This document shows positions 7,610 to 15,391 of a stretch of DNA of 17,914 nucleotides, one piece after another. The notes under the pieces are model-generated. The model was not told where the DNA came from. It did not search any database and was given only the letters and a program-made list of their open reading frames with translations. Position numbers and translations under genes: made by a program. The number at the start of each line of letters is the position of its first letter. Within the stretch, counting starts at the first letter, position 1. Location of the stretch: assembly GCA_945897695.1 (NCBI GenBank), contig CAMDGW010000024.1, positions 1-17,914 on the forward strand, read 5' to 3'. This DNA is from Pseudobacteriovorax antillogorgiicola (GTDB taxonomy: Bacteria > Bdellovibrionota_B > Oligoflexia > Oligoflexales > RGVZ01).

Positions 7610-8551
7610 TTGTCTGATTTTGAGCTTGTCAAAACATCAACAGGTGCGGTGTCGATTCGCAATAAAGTCGTTAATGAGATTATGCATAATCCTGTTGGTC
7701 CATGGCGTGAAGCTAATGATCTTTATATTGAACAAAGCAAATTGCGCGTCCGACTCGTCGAACCAGTTGAATCAGACTTGGTGCTATTTGATGTTGGTCT
7801 TGGGGCTGCATCGAATGCACTCGCGGCAATTCATGCTTGTCTTGCGCTAACAGAGTCCGCTCAGCGCAGACTTCATATTGTCAGCTTTGAGAATAATCTT
7901 GAACTGCTGCGCTTTACTCTCGAGAATGCAAATGCTTTTGATCATCTAAAGGGATTCGAAGAGGCCTTATCAATCCTACTAGTAAGTCATCATTGGGAGA
8001 GCCCCTGTGGTCGGGTGATATGGGATCTCCGTGAAGGTGATTTTCTTGAGGTCCTCGATCAAGAAAAGCATGTGCCTGAATTAGTTTTCTATGATCCCTA
8101 TTCGCCAGCGGTAAATCAAGATATGTGGACCCTTGCGTCTTTCAAAAAACTACGCGCGCACTGTGCTACACCCGAAAGTATTTTTGGCACGACCCTCTAT
8201 ACATACTCCGTAGCAACTCCTGTAAGGGCCGCATTATTACTTGCCGGATTTTTTGTGGGACACGGAATTGCAACTGGTCTCAAGAATGAGACCACCCAGT
8301 TTTCAACACGGCTTGATGCGATTACGGATCCCTTGAGCAAGGCCTGGTTTGGTCGTTGGGTTCGATCAAAAAATCAGTTGCCTTACGATGTGAGTTTTGT
8401 GGAAGCAGACGTGTATCGCGATCTAATATGCGGACACGCTCAGATGACGCCTTGGAGGTCTCTGAGCGGGGAGCTTATGAAGGCAGCGTTTCCTGGCAGA
8501 AAATGGACCGAAAATTCTTCTGAGCAGGCAGAGATCACTGAAATTTTATAG
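7610..8551 (+). CDS. MnmC-like SAM-dependent methyltransferase (DUF752 type)
   Basis: 313 aa from a TTG start, chosen because AGGGG stands 6 bases before it and the residue context (MSDFELVKT) fits. Family features in order: 'HNPVGPWREANDLYI' near the N-terminus, the SAM-binding loop 'LFDVGLGAASNALAAI' (59-74), the acidic residue of strand beta2 in 'IVSFENN' (Glu94), the catalytic-region motif 'LVFYDPYSPAVNQDMW' (159-173), and a C-terminal 'TPVRAALLLAGF'. This matches the methyltransferase half of E. coli MnmC, which completes mnm5U34 in tRNA wobble positions. The FAD oxidase half is absent, as in stand-alone MnmC2/DUF752 proteins. Whether the substrate here is tRNA is inferred from the family alone. 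Confidence 0.82.
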   Translation: MSDFELVKTSTGAVSIRNKVVNEIMHNPVGPWREANDLYIEQSKLRVRLVEPVESDLVLFDVGLGAASNALAAIHACLALTESAQRRLHIVSFENNLELLRFTLENANAFDHLKGFEEALSILLVSHHWESPCGRVIWDLREGDFLEVLDQEKHVPELVFYDPYSPAVNQDMWTLASFKKLRAHCATPESIFGTTLYTYSVATPVRAALLLAGFFVGHGIATGLKNETTQFSTRLDAITDPLSKAWFGRWVRSKNQLPYDVSFVEADVYRDLICGHAQMTPWRSLSGELMKAAFPGRKWTENSSEQAEITEIL

Positions 8552-8581
8552 CAGTTTATTTCATCGAATAGGAGCTAAAAT

Positions 8582-9088
8582 ATGCGTTTTTACAGGCTGA
8601 TTCAGTGCTTGATGGTGGTCTTAGTCGTGAGCTCATGTGCTTCCTATGAATTGGCTTCCGGTAGCGGCTGTTTTGCAAAAGGGACAAAAATTCTTTCGCC
8701 ATCGGGCCCTGTGGCAATTGAAACCTTAGCCGCTGGAAACGAAGTTTACGCATGGGACGAGCCCACCAACCAAGTTGTTATCGGCGTTGTGGAGCAACTG
8801 GTAACCCGTGAGAATAGTGAAACTTGGACCGTAAGCCTTGGTAACGGCAGAAGCCTTGAGATTACCAGTGACCATCCACTTTACGATGCGAAAAGCAAGA
8901 TCTGGAAGCCATTTGCAGAGTTCAAAATTGGTGATTCTCTAAAGTACTTTGATGATGATTCGCAAACATTGATTGACGTTGATATTTCTGCATTAGGAAA
9001 GTCTTCTGTTCGTCAAACAACCTACAACTTAAAAGTACGACGCTATGAAAACTCATTTGCTGAGGGCGTTCTTGCACATTTTTATTGA
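8582..9088 (+). CDS. Small lipoprotein consisting of a Hint (Hedgehog/intein) domain
   Basis: 168 aa. ATG with AGGAG 7 bases upstream. A hydrophobic signal ends in a lipobox 'VSSC' with lipidation Cys19, so it should sit in the inner or outer membrane facing the periplasm. After only ten residues the Hint domain starts at Cys30: block A 'CFAKGTKILSPSG', 'LAAGNEVYAWD' (49-59), block B 'TSDHPLYD' (95-102, the TxxH motif with His98), and a C-terminal 'YENSFAEGVLAHFY'. The final block keeps His166 but lacks the Asn normally following it in inteins, so any C-terminal cleavage is unlikely, while the N-terminal acyl shift at Cys30 remains possible. No toxin or other passenger domain is attached. It lies 30 bp after the methyltransferase gene and may share its transcript. 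Confidence 0.85.
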   Translation: MRFYRLIQCLMVVLVVSSCASYELASGSGCFAKGTKILSPSGPVAIETLAAGNEVYAWDEPTNQVVIGVVEQLVTRENSETWTVSLGNGRSLEITSDHPLYDAKSKIWKPFAEFKIGDSLKYFDDDSQTLIDVDISALGKSSVRQTTYNLKVRRYENSFAEGVLAHFY

Positions 9089-9092
9089 TAAT

Positions 9093-9122
9093 TTGTCCCT
9101 CAGTAGCTGTGTTTGCTATACT
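9093..9122 (+). promoter_or_regulatory. Sigma70 promoter with extended -10 for the 9169 gene
   Basis: TTGTCC (9093-9098), an 18-base spacer, then TATACT (9117-9122) preceded by TGC (9114-9116), which forms an extended -10 element. Transcription would start near 9129, leaving a leader of about 40 bases before the ATG at 9169. It sits between the Hint-lipoprotein stop and the next gene, as expected for a separate unit. Confidence 0.6.
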
Positions 9123-9168
9123 CTTCCTCCTATTGTTTGATGAGATTTGATCAGTTGTGGAGACGCTT

Positions 9169-10266
9169 ATGAGTCTTTCGAGAGGTATCGCTACTGCGTT
9201 TATTATAGTCATTTCCCAGGCTTTGGCGTCTTCGCAGATTTTTGCGGGGGTTGTCAAAGTTGCGGTCGACTACGCTTACGAAGGCGAAGGTGCAAAACCA
9301 AAGAAAAATCGGACTTACTGTCTCTCAATGAAGGCTGGTGAAGTATTTTCCAGCTTGTCGATAAGTAGTTTGAAATCTCTGTGTATGGAGGCTGCCTCAG
9401 CCAAGGGTTATAAGTTGGTGTCCGATGGATCTGATTGTTTACCCGTGGATGTCACATTGTCGTCTTCAGCACTTGAAAGTGACGAAGTTGATGGATTTAA
9501 GAAGTCAGCTGTTTTCCAGTTTTATGACGTGAAAGAAAAATCTCCAACATTGAAAATAACCGCATCGCTTTCTAGTGGGGGTGACGAATTTGTGCCAGCA
9601 ACAATAATCTCCCTTTGTCGCGCCGCATTTCATGACATCCCTGCGAAATCAAAAAAACTCGACCGCGTAACCGGTACTGATCTTGATGACACGGTTGACG
9701 GAGACGGATTTTATGCGCAAATTGAGGCGGTAACAGCTGGCCCAACGTTTCTTGTCGGTATGCATCTTTCCGAATCGGTATCTTTGGAAGTTGGGCGCCA
9801 AATGCTAGAAGAGCAAAAAGGTATTTGGGTACCTGTCGATGCGGAATCGGTCGCAAAAACATTTGTTCGCAGCAAGATTTTTTTGAAGCGAGATGTTTAC
9901 GTTGGGCTCGGTGTAGGTTTTCAGACTGTGGAATTCGGTAATTCTCTTGCGGTAGAATCGGATGGAAAATTAAGACGCCAATATAGCATTTCTAGCAATA
10001 CATCTTCAGGGCCTTCACGGCTCGGCGGGAAAGTTTCGTCGTATGGACTTGATTACTCCGTAGGAGCTCTTTTCATTGGAAAAAGTCACCACCGTGGTTT
10101 GTTTGCCGGGGTCAACCTTGGTGGATATAAGCCGTTAGTCAAGACAAGTGAAAGTTTGGAGATTACTGGAAACTCAGATTCTAATCTTCGCCAAAAAGTT
10201 TTAGATAGAGTGATGAAGACATCTACAGACTACTACGGGCAGCTTTTTATCGGCGTCTACATGTAA
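9169..10266 (+). CDS. Exported protein of unknown family, probably with a C-terminal outer-membrane barrel-like region
   Basis: 365 aa from the ATG at 9169, which has GGAG 6 bases upstream; an in-frame GTG at 9157 overlaps that site and is not preferred. Residues 1-~26 look like a signal peptide (hydrophobic 'IATAFIIVISQALA' ending near 'IFAG'). The first half contains four scattered Cys ('TYCLS', 'LCMEA', 'DCLPV', 'LCRAA'), which could form periplasmic disulfides. From ~180 onward there are alternating short strands ('TFLVGMHLSESVSLEVGRQM', 'VYVGLGVGFQTVEFG', 'GLFAGVNLGGY') and the final 'YYGQLFIGVYM'. This is the texture of a small outer-membrane beta-barrel, although the last residue is Met rather than Phe. 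I recognise no named family. Confidence 0.82.
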   Translation: MSLSRGIATAFIIVISQALASSQIFAGVVKVAVDYAYEGEGAKPKKNRTYCLSMKAGEVFSSLSISSLKSLCMEAASAKGYKLVSDGSDCLPVDVTLSSSALESDEVDGFKKSAVFQFYDVKEKSPTLKITASLSSGGDEFVPATIISLCRAAFHDIPAKSKKLDRVTGTDLDDTVDGDGFYAQIEAVTAGPTFLVGMHLSESVSLEVGRQMLEEQKGIWVPVDAESVAKTFVRSKIFLKRDVYVGLGVGFQTVEFGNSLAVESDGKLRRQYSISSNTSSGPSRLGGKVSSYGLDYSVGALFIGKSHHRGLFAGVNLGGYKPLVKTSESLEITGNSDSNLRQKVLDRVMKTSTDYYGQLFIGVYM

Positions 10267-10290
10267 TTCAAGCACGTCTGATCCGCCAAT

Positions 10291-11442
10291 TCAAAATACT
10301 GTGGATGCACCCATGGAAGTCGCCGATTGAATCAGGCGTTCCTGGAGATCTCCGAAATTTTGTTTATAGCGAGTACTACCCGTGGCCTGATGTTCAATAT
10401 AATACTGAAGGGCTGAATTCGGCGTTCGATATGCCAGAGCCAATGAAGCCCTTGTTTCATTCTGATCGAGCGCGCCGGGGCGATTGGCAGTTTGGATTTT
10501 TCCTCCGATTTCGCGATTTTCTTGCCTGAAGGTGTCAGCTGCGGCATTTAACGCGACTTGTTCTGTAAGCTGGAGTTGAATATTGCCGCCTATGCTCCAA
10601 CGAAAACTTCTTTTTCTGGCATGAAAATATTTGCGATCTCGGAAATCCAAGCGAGCATCTAGGGCTGTTTTAGTCAGCTGTGTTTTGTGCAGTAGGCCTA
10701 CATTCAAATACTGGGAGTGATTTAAGTCGTAATTTCCGAACTGGATCACCTCACAGTAGTCGCAGTTTATAGCTCTCCATTCAGCGATGACGGTCGGCTG
10801 TGTCTGACGATTGGTGAATTCGCCACGACTGGGGAAAGCAGTCGTCACGTCGTTTGTAATAAAAATCGAAGCCGTTCCGCGTTTTGCGGAATGGGCTATT
10901 TTAAATGCGGCTTGCGTCTGTTCAAATGGACCGTCGCTTTTCAAGCTTGGTAAAAAACGTTCAGTGGGTGACAAGTAGTCAGACCATCCGGCCATTGGTA
11001 TTTCAAATAATCCCACCGCAAGTCTCGTGTCGACAGCGACCTCGGACTCGATATAAGCTTCTGGAAATCGATAAGCTTGGCAGCGCTTTTTTTCTATGGC
11101 GTCAGAAAATCTTCTTTGGCAAGTTATTAGGTCGGTATCGGTGGCGAGATTTATTTTGAGGACAGAATTCAGGCGGGCTGAAGATTTTTGAGCCTGAATT
11201 TGAAGTACGTCAATTAAAACAGGATTTTTAGAAGCAGACTCGACGCGAGAGCCGGTCGTGTGCGAGGCAACGGTGGAGCGCAATCGCAATTGTGCCCCGA
11301 TATTGCTTTCCGCAAAGATGGCACCGCCTGATAAAAAGACTCCAAGCAGAGCCCCAGCAGTTCGCTGCCAGGTGATGGGGATCAAAAAATTCAGATTCAA
11401 TAGTCTCAGTTGCAGGTCACCTGATTCTTTGCGCGATAACAA
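10291..11442 (-). CDS. Outer-membrane beta-barrel protein candidate (porin-like), start uncertain
   Basis: Up to 383 aa. A hydrophobic segment 'TAGALLGVFLSGGAIFAES' (~28-46) looks like a signal peptide cut before 'NIGAQLRLR'. The rest is made of alternating polar/aromatic strands ('TALDARLDFRDRKYF', 'FRWSIGGNIQLQLTEQVAL', 'RASLALAYRTPNSALQYYI'), and the last residue is Phe, the usual BAM-recognition signature of outer-membrane proteins. A transport substrate cannot be inferred. The first possible start is a TTG at 11442 with no ribosome binding site; TTG codons 15 and 20 are alternatives that would shorten an overlong n-region. It converges on the 9169 gene with only 24 bp between the stops. 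A 15-bp palindrome lies upstream (11473-11487). Confidence 0.75.
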   Translation of the reverse strand: MLSRKESGDLQLRLLNLNFLIPITWQRTAGALLGVFLSGGAIFAESNIGAQLRLRSTVASHTTGSRVESASKNPVLIDVLQIQAQKSSARLNSVLKINLATDTDLITCQRRFSDAIEKKRCQAYRFPEAYIESEVAVDTRLAVGLFEIPMAGWSDYLSPTERFLPSLKSDGPFEQTQAAFKIAHSAKRGTASIFITNDVTTAFPSRGEFTNRQTQPTVIAEWRAINCDYCEVIQFGNYDLNHSQYLNVGLLHKTQLTKTALDARLDFRDRKYFHARKRSFRWSIGGNIQLQLTEQVALNAAADTFRQENREIGGKIQTANRPGALDQNETRASLALAYRTPNSALQYYIEHQATGSTRYKQNFGDLQERLIQSATSMGASTVF

Positions 11443-11472
11443 TCGTCGGCCGTTTTTTGGGGCATGACTTCA

Positions 11473-11487
11473 TTGCTGTAACAGCAA
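11473..11487. promoter_or_regulatory. 15-bp perfect palindrome upstream of the porin-like gene (candidate operator)
   Basis: TTGCTGTAACAGCAA: two 7-base arms around a central A at 11480. It ends 31 bases upstream of the TTG at 11442. The length and symmetry suit a dimeric helix-turn-helix repressor. No regulator gene is adjacent and no other copy was noticed in the window. Confidence 0.35.
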
Positions 11488-11756
11488 GGTCCAAGCGTCA
11501 TGCGAGCGTAAAATAAATAACAAAATCAGCATTTTCCAGATATCTTCTCTACTCGCTAACTCAGACGAGATGTCAGTCTACTCTGAATTCCCCAGCAAGC
11601 TCATCAAAAATATCAGCCCTATCCATAGCACTTCTGTCTAAAAGTACAGGTCTCGTCGCAGACAAAATGCGACCCTAGGTTCCGCTAGTTTTACGTGATC
11701 CTGCACGTATCAATGGATCTTGGGACGGACATATCTTGACCCTGACCATAGGAAAT
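11488..11756. other. Intergenic stretch without a convincing gene
   Basis: Part of the 370-bp gap between the porin-like gene and the 11813 gene, both on the minus strand. I see no tRNA, no repeat and no clear promoter consensus. It holds one short minus-strand frame (11573-11665, TTG start, 30 aa) with an AGGG upstream, which may be a small gene, a relic or chance. Confidence 0.4.
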
Positions 11757-11790
11757 AGGCCGCTGAATCTCTGGGAGAATTCAGCGGCCT
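11757..11790 (-). terminator. Strong hairpin terminator of the 11813-12577 gene
   Basis: AGGCCGCTGAAT (11757-11768) and ATTCAGCGGCCT (11779-11790) are perfect 12-bp complements, extended inward by CTC/GAG with one bulged base. The hairpin begins 23 bases past the stop codon of the minus-strand gene. On that strand only a short T run (ATTT) follows, so it is an imperfect intrinsic terminator, but it may also stabilise the mRNA 3' end. Confidence 0.7.
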
Positions 11791-11812
11791 TGGGATTAAA
11801 TCTTAAGTGTTC

Positions 11813-12577
11813 TTACTGAACGCGTAATACGTCAACCAAAGATGAAAATCCTCTCTGACGAAGGACGTATGTTGGTGCTGTGAGGCATCCCGGTTGTGTT
11901 TGCATCTGGGATACCAAAGGCGCGCTTGCTGGTGTGTAGAATGGCGACATGTCCATATCATAGGTAAGTTGAACGAAGGGAACCGAACGGTCTGGTCTCA
12001 GTGTGGTGGTCAGTATCGTTGTCATTCGCGGAGGAATGGAAATATCCGAAGGTAAATTGTCGGTTAGGATGCGCCCAAGAAATGGTATAGAAAGTTCATT
12101 CACGATACATGTCACTGCTTTGAAGGGCTCTGCCGGTGGTAATTCAGGGCGGTTAGGCAAAGACGCTGCAGAGCGAGCAAAGACAAGGACGTGACACTTC
12201 GACGTGTCTGGGCCGTTGAGGGATGCGAAGATAGAGCGGACGCGAGCACCGCGGCCGTCTGCTACAGCAAATACACCGGGAGTGCCAGTCGCAGATGCGT
12301 GGTCTGCTACACCTTCAGTGATCGTACCAGCTTCGAAAACTTCAGCTTGGCAGAAGTTTGGAACTTCAAAACGTATGAAACGAAGATCAATAGCTGTTGT
12401 CAGAGTTAGAGGGCCGCGCTCAAGAAGGCCACCTTCATAGCGGATGGAGCCGAGGTAAGTTTCGTCTTGGGAAATATTGGTACTTGCAGGAAATGGAACT
12501 GTTACAGGAACATCGGCCTTTGCAATCGATAGATTTGAAAGTATGGCGATTGCTGCAATCATTAATTTTGAGTTCAT
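11813..12577 (-). CDS. Exported protein of unknown function
   Basis: 254 aa from the ATG at 12577, which has AAGGAG 8 bases upstream; a GTG at 12586 directly abuts that motif and is unlikely. A signal peptide is clear (MNSKLMIAAIAILSNLSIAKA, cleavage near Ala-Asp). The mature part has four Cys ('NFCQAE', 'SKCHVLV', 'VTCIVNE', 'QPGCLT'), which suggests two disulfides in the periplasm or outside the cell, and is rich in Thr, Pro and beta-strand-like segments. No family is recognised. The gene is followed by a strong hairpin (11757-11790) and is probably monocistronic. A short stretch of its 3' part ('QMQTQPG' region) recurs as a relic at 7413-7468, implying that the genome has or had paralogues. 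Confidence 0.85.
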   Translation of the reverse strand: MNSKLMIAAIAILSNLSIAKADVPVTVPFPASTNISQDETYLGSIRYEGGLLERGPLTLTTAIDLRFIRFEVPNFCQAEVFEAGTITEGVADHASATGTPGVFAVADGRGARVRSIFASLNGPDTSKCHVLVFARSAASLPNRPELPPAEPFKAVTCIVNELSIPFLGRILTDNLPSDISIPPRMTTILTTTLRPDRSVPFVQLTYDMDMSPFYTPASAPLVSQMQTQPGCLTAPTYVLRQRGFSSLVDVLRVQ

Positions 12578-12715
12578 CGAGAACACTCCTTAAAATCGGA
12601 TTAAAACTCTAACGTGTCGGAGAATCTAATAAAATACAGGAATTGTCCAGAAGATTGGTAACATCACGCAGTGGTCCTAGGGGATGTCGGCGGGATCTAG
12701 ATAATCGACGTGATA

Positions 12716-13327
12716 TCAGATGCTTGAAGCAATGGATCGCAATGCTGATGGGGGCGTGGGGGCGGGATTGATCTCTAGTTTCACCAAACGGGTGGTTCGA
12801 TCGGTTATGTACCAAGAGGTCGTAAAACCCTGCCGCTCCCCGACCTCGACAAAGCCGACCCGGGTCAACGCGTTTCGCGGTAAGTCCCCGACAGCCCAGC
12901 CGTAAATAACGCCTGCGCCCAAATTGGATGCGATTTCGATCCGAGTCTTGTGAATCATGGTGGCGATTCCACGTCCACGGTGAGCCGGATCCACCACTAA
13001 TCTGCTAATGTAAGCAGCTCTGTCATTGGGGTCCTTGCGCTGTATATAGCTTGGGATGTCCAGCTCTCCAGCCGATTTGCCGGGCATGATCCCAGTGCCT
13101 TGCGTTATCGCCACTCTGCCATAACCAACAATTGATCCCTTTTGGTTTCGTGCGACGACGTGATGGGAGACGTGGTCGATAGGATCAGATACGCTCGACC
13201 CTTCAGGAACAAGAATCTCTACATCACCACTTTTCATTGCTTCAAAAGACCATGAGCGGTGAATGAGTTCATCGATAGGTCTTCGAAGTTTGGTCGGAAG
13301 ATCGCTATAAACTTCGAACGTGTACAT
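12716..13327 (-). CDS. GNAT-family N-acetyltransferase
   Basis: 203 aa. The ATG is preceded by AGGAG at the right spacing (AGGAGAAAACATG). The acetyl-CoA-binding motif A is clear at 109-125: 'RLVVDPAHRGRGIATMI', with the R/Q-x-x-G-x-G/A pyrophosphate loop as 'RGRGIA'. The downstream 'NALTRVGFVEVGE' (152-164) is the usual motif B region. N-terminal residues ~1-75 form the expected first strands ('IVGYGRVAI'). The fold acetylates an amine of a small molecule, peptide or protein; the acceptor cannot be predicted. The last ~25 residues are a Pro/Ser-rich tail. It is cytoplasmic. It lies between the kinase operon and the 11813 gene on the same strand, separated by gaps of 186 and 138 bp. Confidence 0.9.
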   Translation of the reverse strand: MYTFEVYSDLPTKLRRPIDELIHRSWSFEAMKSGDVEILVPEGSSVSDPIDHVSHHVVARNQKGSIVGYGRVAITQGTGIMPGKSAGELDIPSYIQRKDPNDRAAYISRLVVDPAHRGRGIATMIHKTRIEIASNLGAGVIYGWAVGDLPRNALTRVGFVEVGERQGFTTSWYITDRTTRLVKLEINPAPTPPSALRSIASSI

Positions 13328-13513
13328 GTTTTCTCCTGGTAGCTCGACCCTGCAAGTCTAAGAGGTCGCTGCAATTTTGATACCGTTGAAATTAATGTCA
13401 AAATGGCGCTACGACTAAATGGCGTAGTGAAACCTTTCAGGTAGTTAGCAGTTAGATTTTTATTTCAGATTTCTGCGCAGACCCGCCTGGTCGCAAAAGT
13501 ATACTGGTCTCAC

Positions 13514-15391
13514 TTACGATTGAGACTGAGGGAACGTCAAAAAGACAATGTTTTCAGCTCTTCTCATGGTCACAAACTTGAGTTGCTCTGCAGTAGAAAG
13601 ATAACGATTTAAAGCCATCAAACAAAAGTCTGAATCGTCAAGGTGAGCCAAGTTATCGCTGGCGATCGCAGAAATTCTGACGACAAGTCCGCGGGGATCT
13701 GCTGGCTCATCATTTACTGGACTGAAGTCAATATTAATTCTCGTTGCTCGCTCCCGAAGAGTCAACAGAATCGATGCATATAAGATAATACGAGAAACTA
13801 CGGCGCGATCAAAAATCAATTTATAAAACCAAATTTCACCGGTCTCATCGCCAGTGAACGGAGGTGTGAATTCAATCCCCGTGGCCGTACGCCTGAAAAA
13901 TTCCGTATCATTTTCAATAAACTCCTGAACAAATGATCTTATAGAGTGTTCTTTTTCTTGCGCTGGCACGCTTGTAAGGGAGCTTGTAGTCAGGACACAC
14001 TGACTTATGACTCGCACGTACTCAAGCTCTTGGGAGGCCTTTGTCATGCCTGAGTTGTCTACCGCCGATGAGTCAAGAATATCCATAAGGCCACGAAGCT
14101 GAGCTATTGGAGTATTGAGATTGTGACTAATTAGATGAATAAAGTTTTCTTTTATATCGGCTGTTGCCTCTGCCACCTCTTCAGCAGCAGTCAAGCGCCA
14201 TTTGCTGTAGCTACTGAATGCCACCGAGATAAAAGTTGCGGCAGTGAATACCACGAGTCCAGCTATGATCATGTCCATGGCTGGAATGTAAAGATAAAAG
14301 TACTTTACACCGATCATGTTGATCACGGGCATCATCAGGGCAGCTATTAGAAACGGTGCGAGTGCTAAGCCGCCCATCACTCTGATCGCAACCAATATGG
14401 CTAAGATCACTATGCCAATGACTGTCCTGGTCACTCCTGCGGGAGCGACGGCGAGAGTTCGCTGCTCGATAAACATACTGGTCATGGCTGCCCAAAACGA
14501 ATGCCATGGAATACCATCTTTTAATAACGTTCGGCGATTTGTTGAAGATGCGATGAATGTTTTCTGGATCGCATCTTTATTGTCTCGAAAGCTCAATGCC
14601 TGACTGGTGTCATTGCCGATAAATACAATTGAGCCGTTTCCGATATCTGCGCGACCCGGAGGCCGCAAATCGAGGAACGAATGATGTTTTAAACTTGTTG
14701 ACGTTGGAAGATTTAATAGCAGATTGGGTAGAGTGTGTGGCAGGTTTTTAGATATAACCCAAGCAGGCTTTTGTTGGAAAAAACGATTCATCACCTGCTG
14801 AGGCATCCAAGTCCATTCAGGCGAAAATGTACAAAAAGAATTGATGTCATAATAACAATCTCTAGCTTCGATGATATTATACTTAGCGACAAAATCGGGT
14901 GGAATCGTCCCCGAGGCGTAAAGGTTGACGGCAAGTGTGACGCGGTCTCGTAGGTTATTTTTATCTATGATTGCAGTCAGTGGCTGCAGGTATTCAGGCG
15001 TGATTGGATGAGCATAAGTGAGCCAGCTTAGAACCACCCATTGGGGTTTGCTTTGTGCAACTTGGTCGAGGACTGCAGCATATTCGCGAATATGCGCATC
15101 TATTAACTGAGCACTCGGTGCTTTTTCAAGAACAAGTAGATCGTCATCATTGACCGAGATTGTGGTGACTCGAGTTTCATTTGAGGATGGAGAGCTTGCA
15201 AACGTCAGTGCCCAGCGGATCATCGTGGATTCGGCCTGGGCTGCGAGACTTTCCCTGCGCCCTCCAAAGTACATGGTTTTTACGACTAGTGTGATGATTA
15301 AACTCCCCAACAGAACAGGGAATAGTAATCGAAGCCAATTTGGGGCGTTCCATTTAAATAGGTTATTTATTTTTTGAGGGTGAGTTCTCAT
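13514..15391 (-). CDS. CHASE2-like sensor histidine kinase with intact H-box but degenerate ATP-binding domain
   Basis: 625 aa. One TM helix (~20-40), a periplasmic CHASE2-like domain (~50-310; 'TTISVNDDDLLVLEK', 'GNGSIVFIGND') with Cys179 and Cys187 that could pair, then three hydrophobic segments (~320-392). A HisKA segment follows with a good H-box, 'FIHLISHNLNTPIAQL', phospho-acceptor His423. The C-terminal ~520-620 region keeps the outline of a HATPase fold ('FDRAVVSRIILYASILL', 'LMALNRYLSTAEQ', 'NIVFLTFPQ'), but the N-box Asn, the DxGxG G1 box, the F-box and the G2 GxGLG loop are all missing. It should not bind ATP, so His423 must be phosphorylated by another kinase, most simply the product of the overlapping upstream gene. 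The ATG shares ATGA with the upstream stop and has no strong SD, suggesting translational coupling. Confidence 0.9.
   Translation of the reverse strand: MRTHPQKINNLFKWNAPNWLRLLFPVLLGSLIITLVVKTMYFGGRRESLAAQAESTMIRWALTFASSPSSNETRVTTISVNDDDLLVLEKAPSAQLIDAHIREYAAVLDQVAQSKPQWVVLSWLTYAHPITPEYLQPLTAIIDKNNLRDRVTLAVNLYASGTIPPDFVAKYNIIEARDCYYDINSFCTFSPEWTWMPQQVMNRFFQQKPAWVISKNLPHTLPNLLLNLPTSTSLKHHSFLDLRPPGRADIGNGSIVFIGNDTSQALSFRDNKDAIQKTFIASSTNRRTLLKDGIPWHSFWAAMTSMFIEQRTLAVAPAGVTRTVIGIVILAILVAIRVMGGLALAPFLIAALMMPVINMIGVKYFYLYIPAMDMIIAGLVVFTAATFISVAFSSYSKWRLTAAEEVAEATADIKENFIHLISHNLNTPIAQLRGLMDILDSSAVDNSGMTKASQELEYVRVISQCVLTTSSLTSVPAQEKEHSIRSFVQEFIENDTEFFRRTATGIEFTPPFTGDETGEIWFYKLIFDRAVVSRIILYASILLTLRERATRINIDFSPVNDEPADPRGLVVRISAIASDNLAHLDDSDFCLMALNRYLSTAEQLKFVTMRRAENIVFLTFPQSQS

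Noticed and set aside
11443..11473. Short minus-strand frames starting at ATG 11465 and ATG 11473 as the true start of the porin-like gene
   Set aside because: Both are out of frame with the porin-like reading frame and stop after fewer than 20 codons; a frameshift would be needed and nothing supports one.
12003..12612. Several plus-strand frames antisense to the 11813-12577 gene
   Set aside because: The minus-strand gene has a signal peptide, a good ribosome binding site and a terminator; the plus frames have none of these.
13507..13526. GTCTCA/TGAGAC inverted repeat over the second kinase stop codon
   Set aside because: The 6-bp stem has no following T tract and overlaps coding sequence; too weak to call a terminator.
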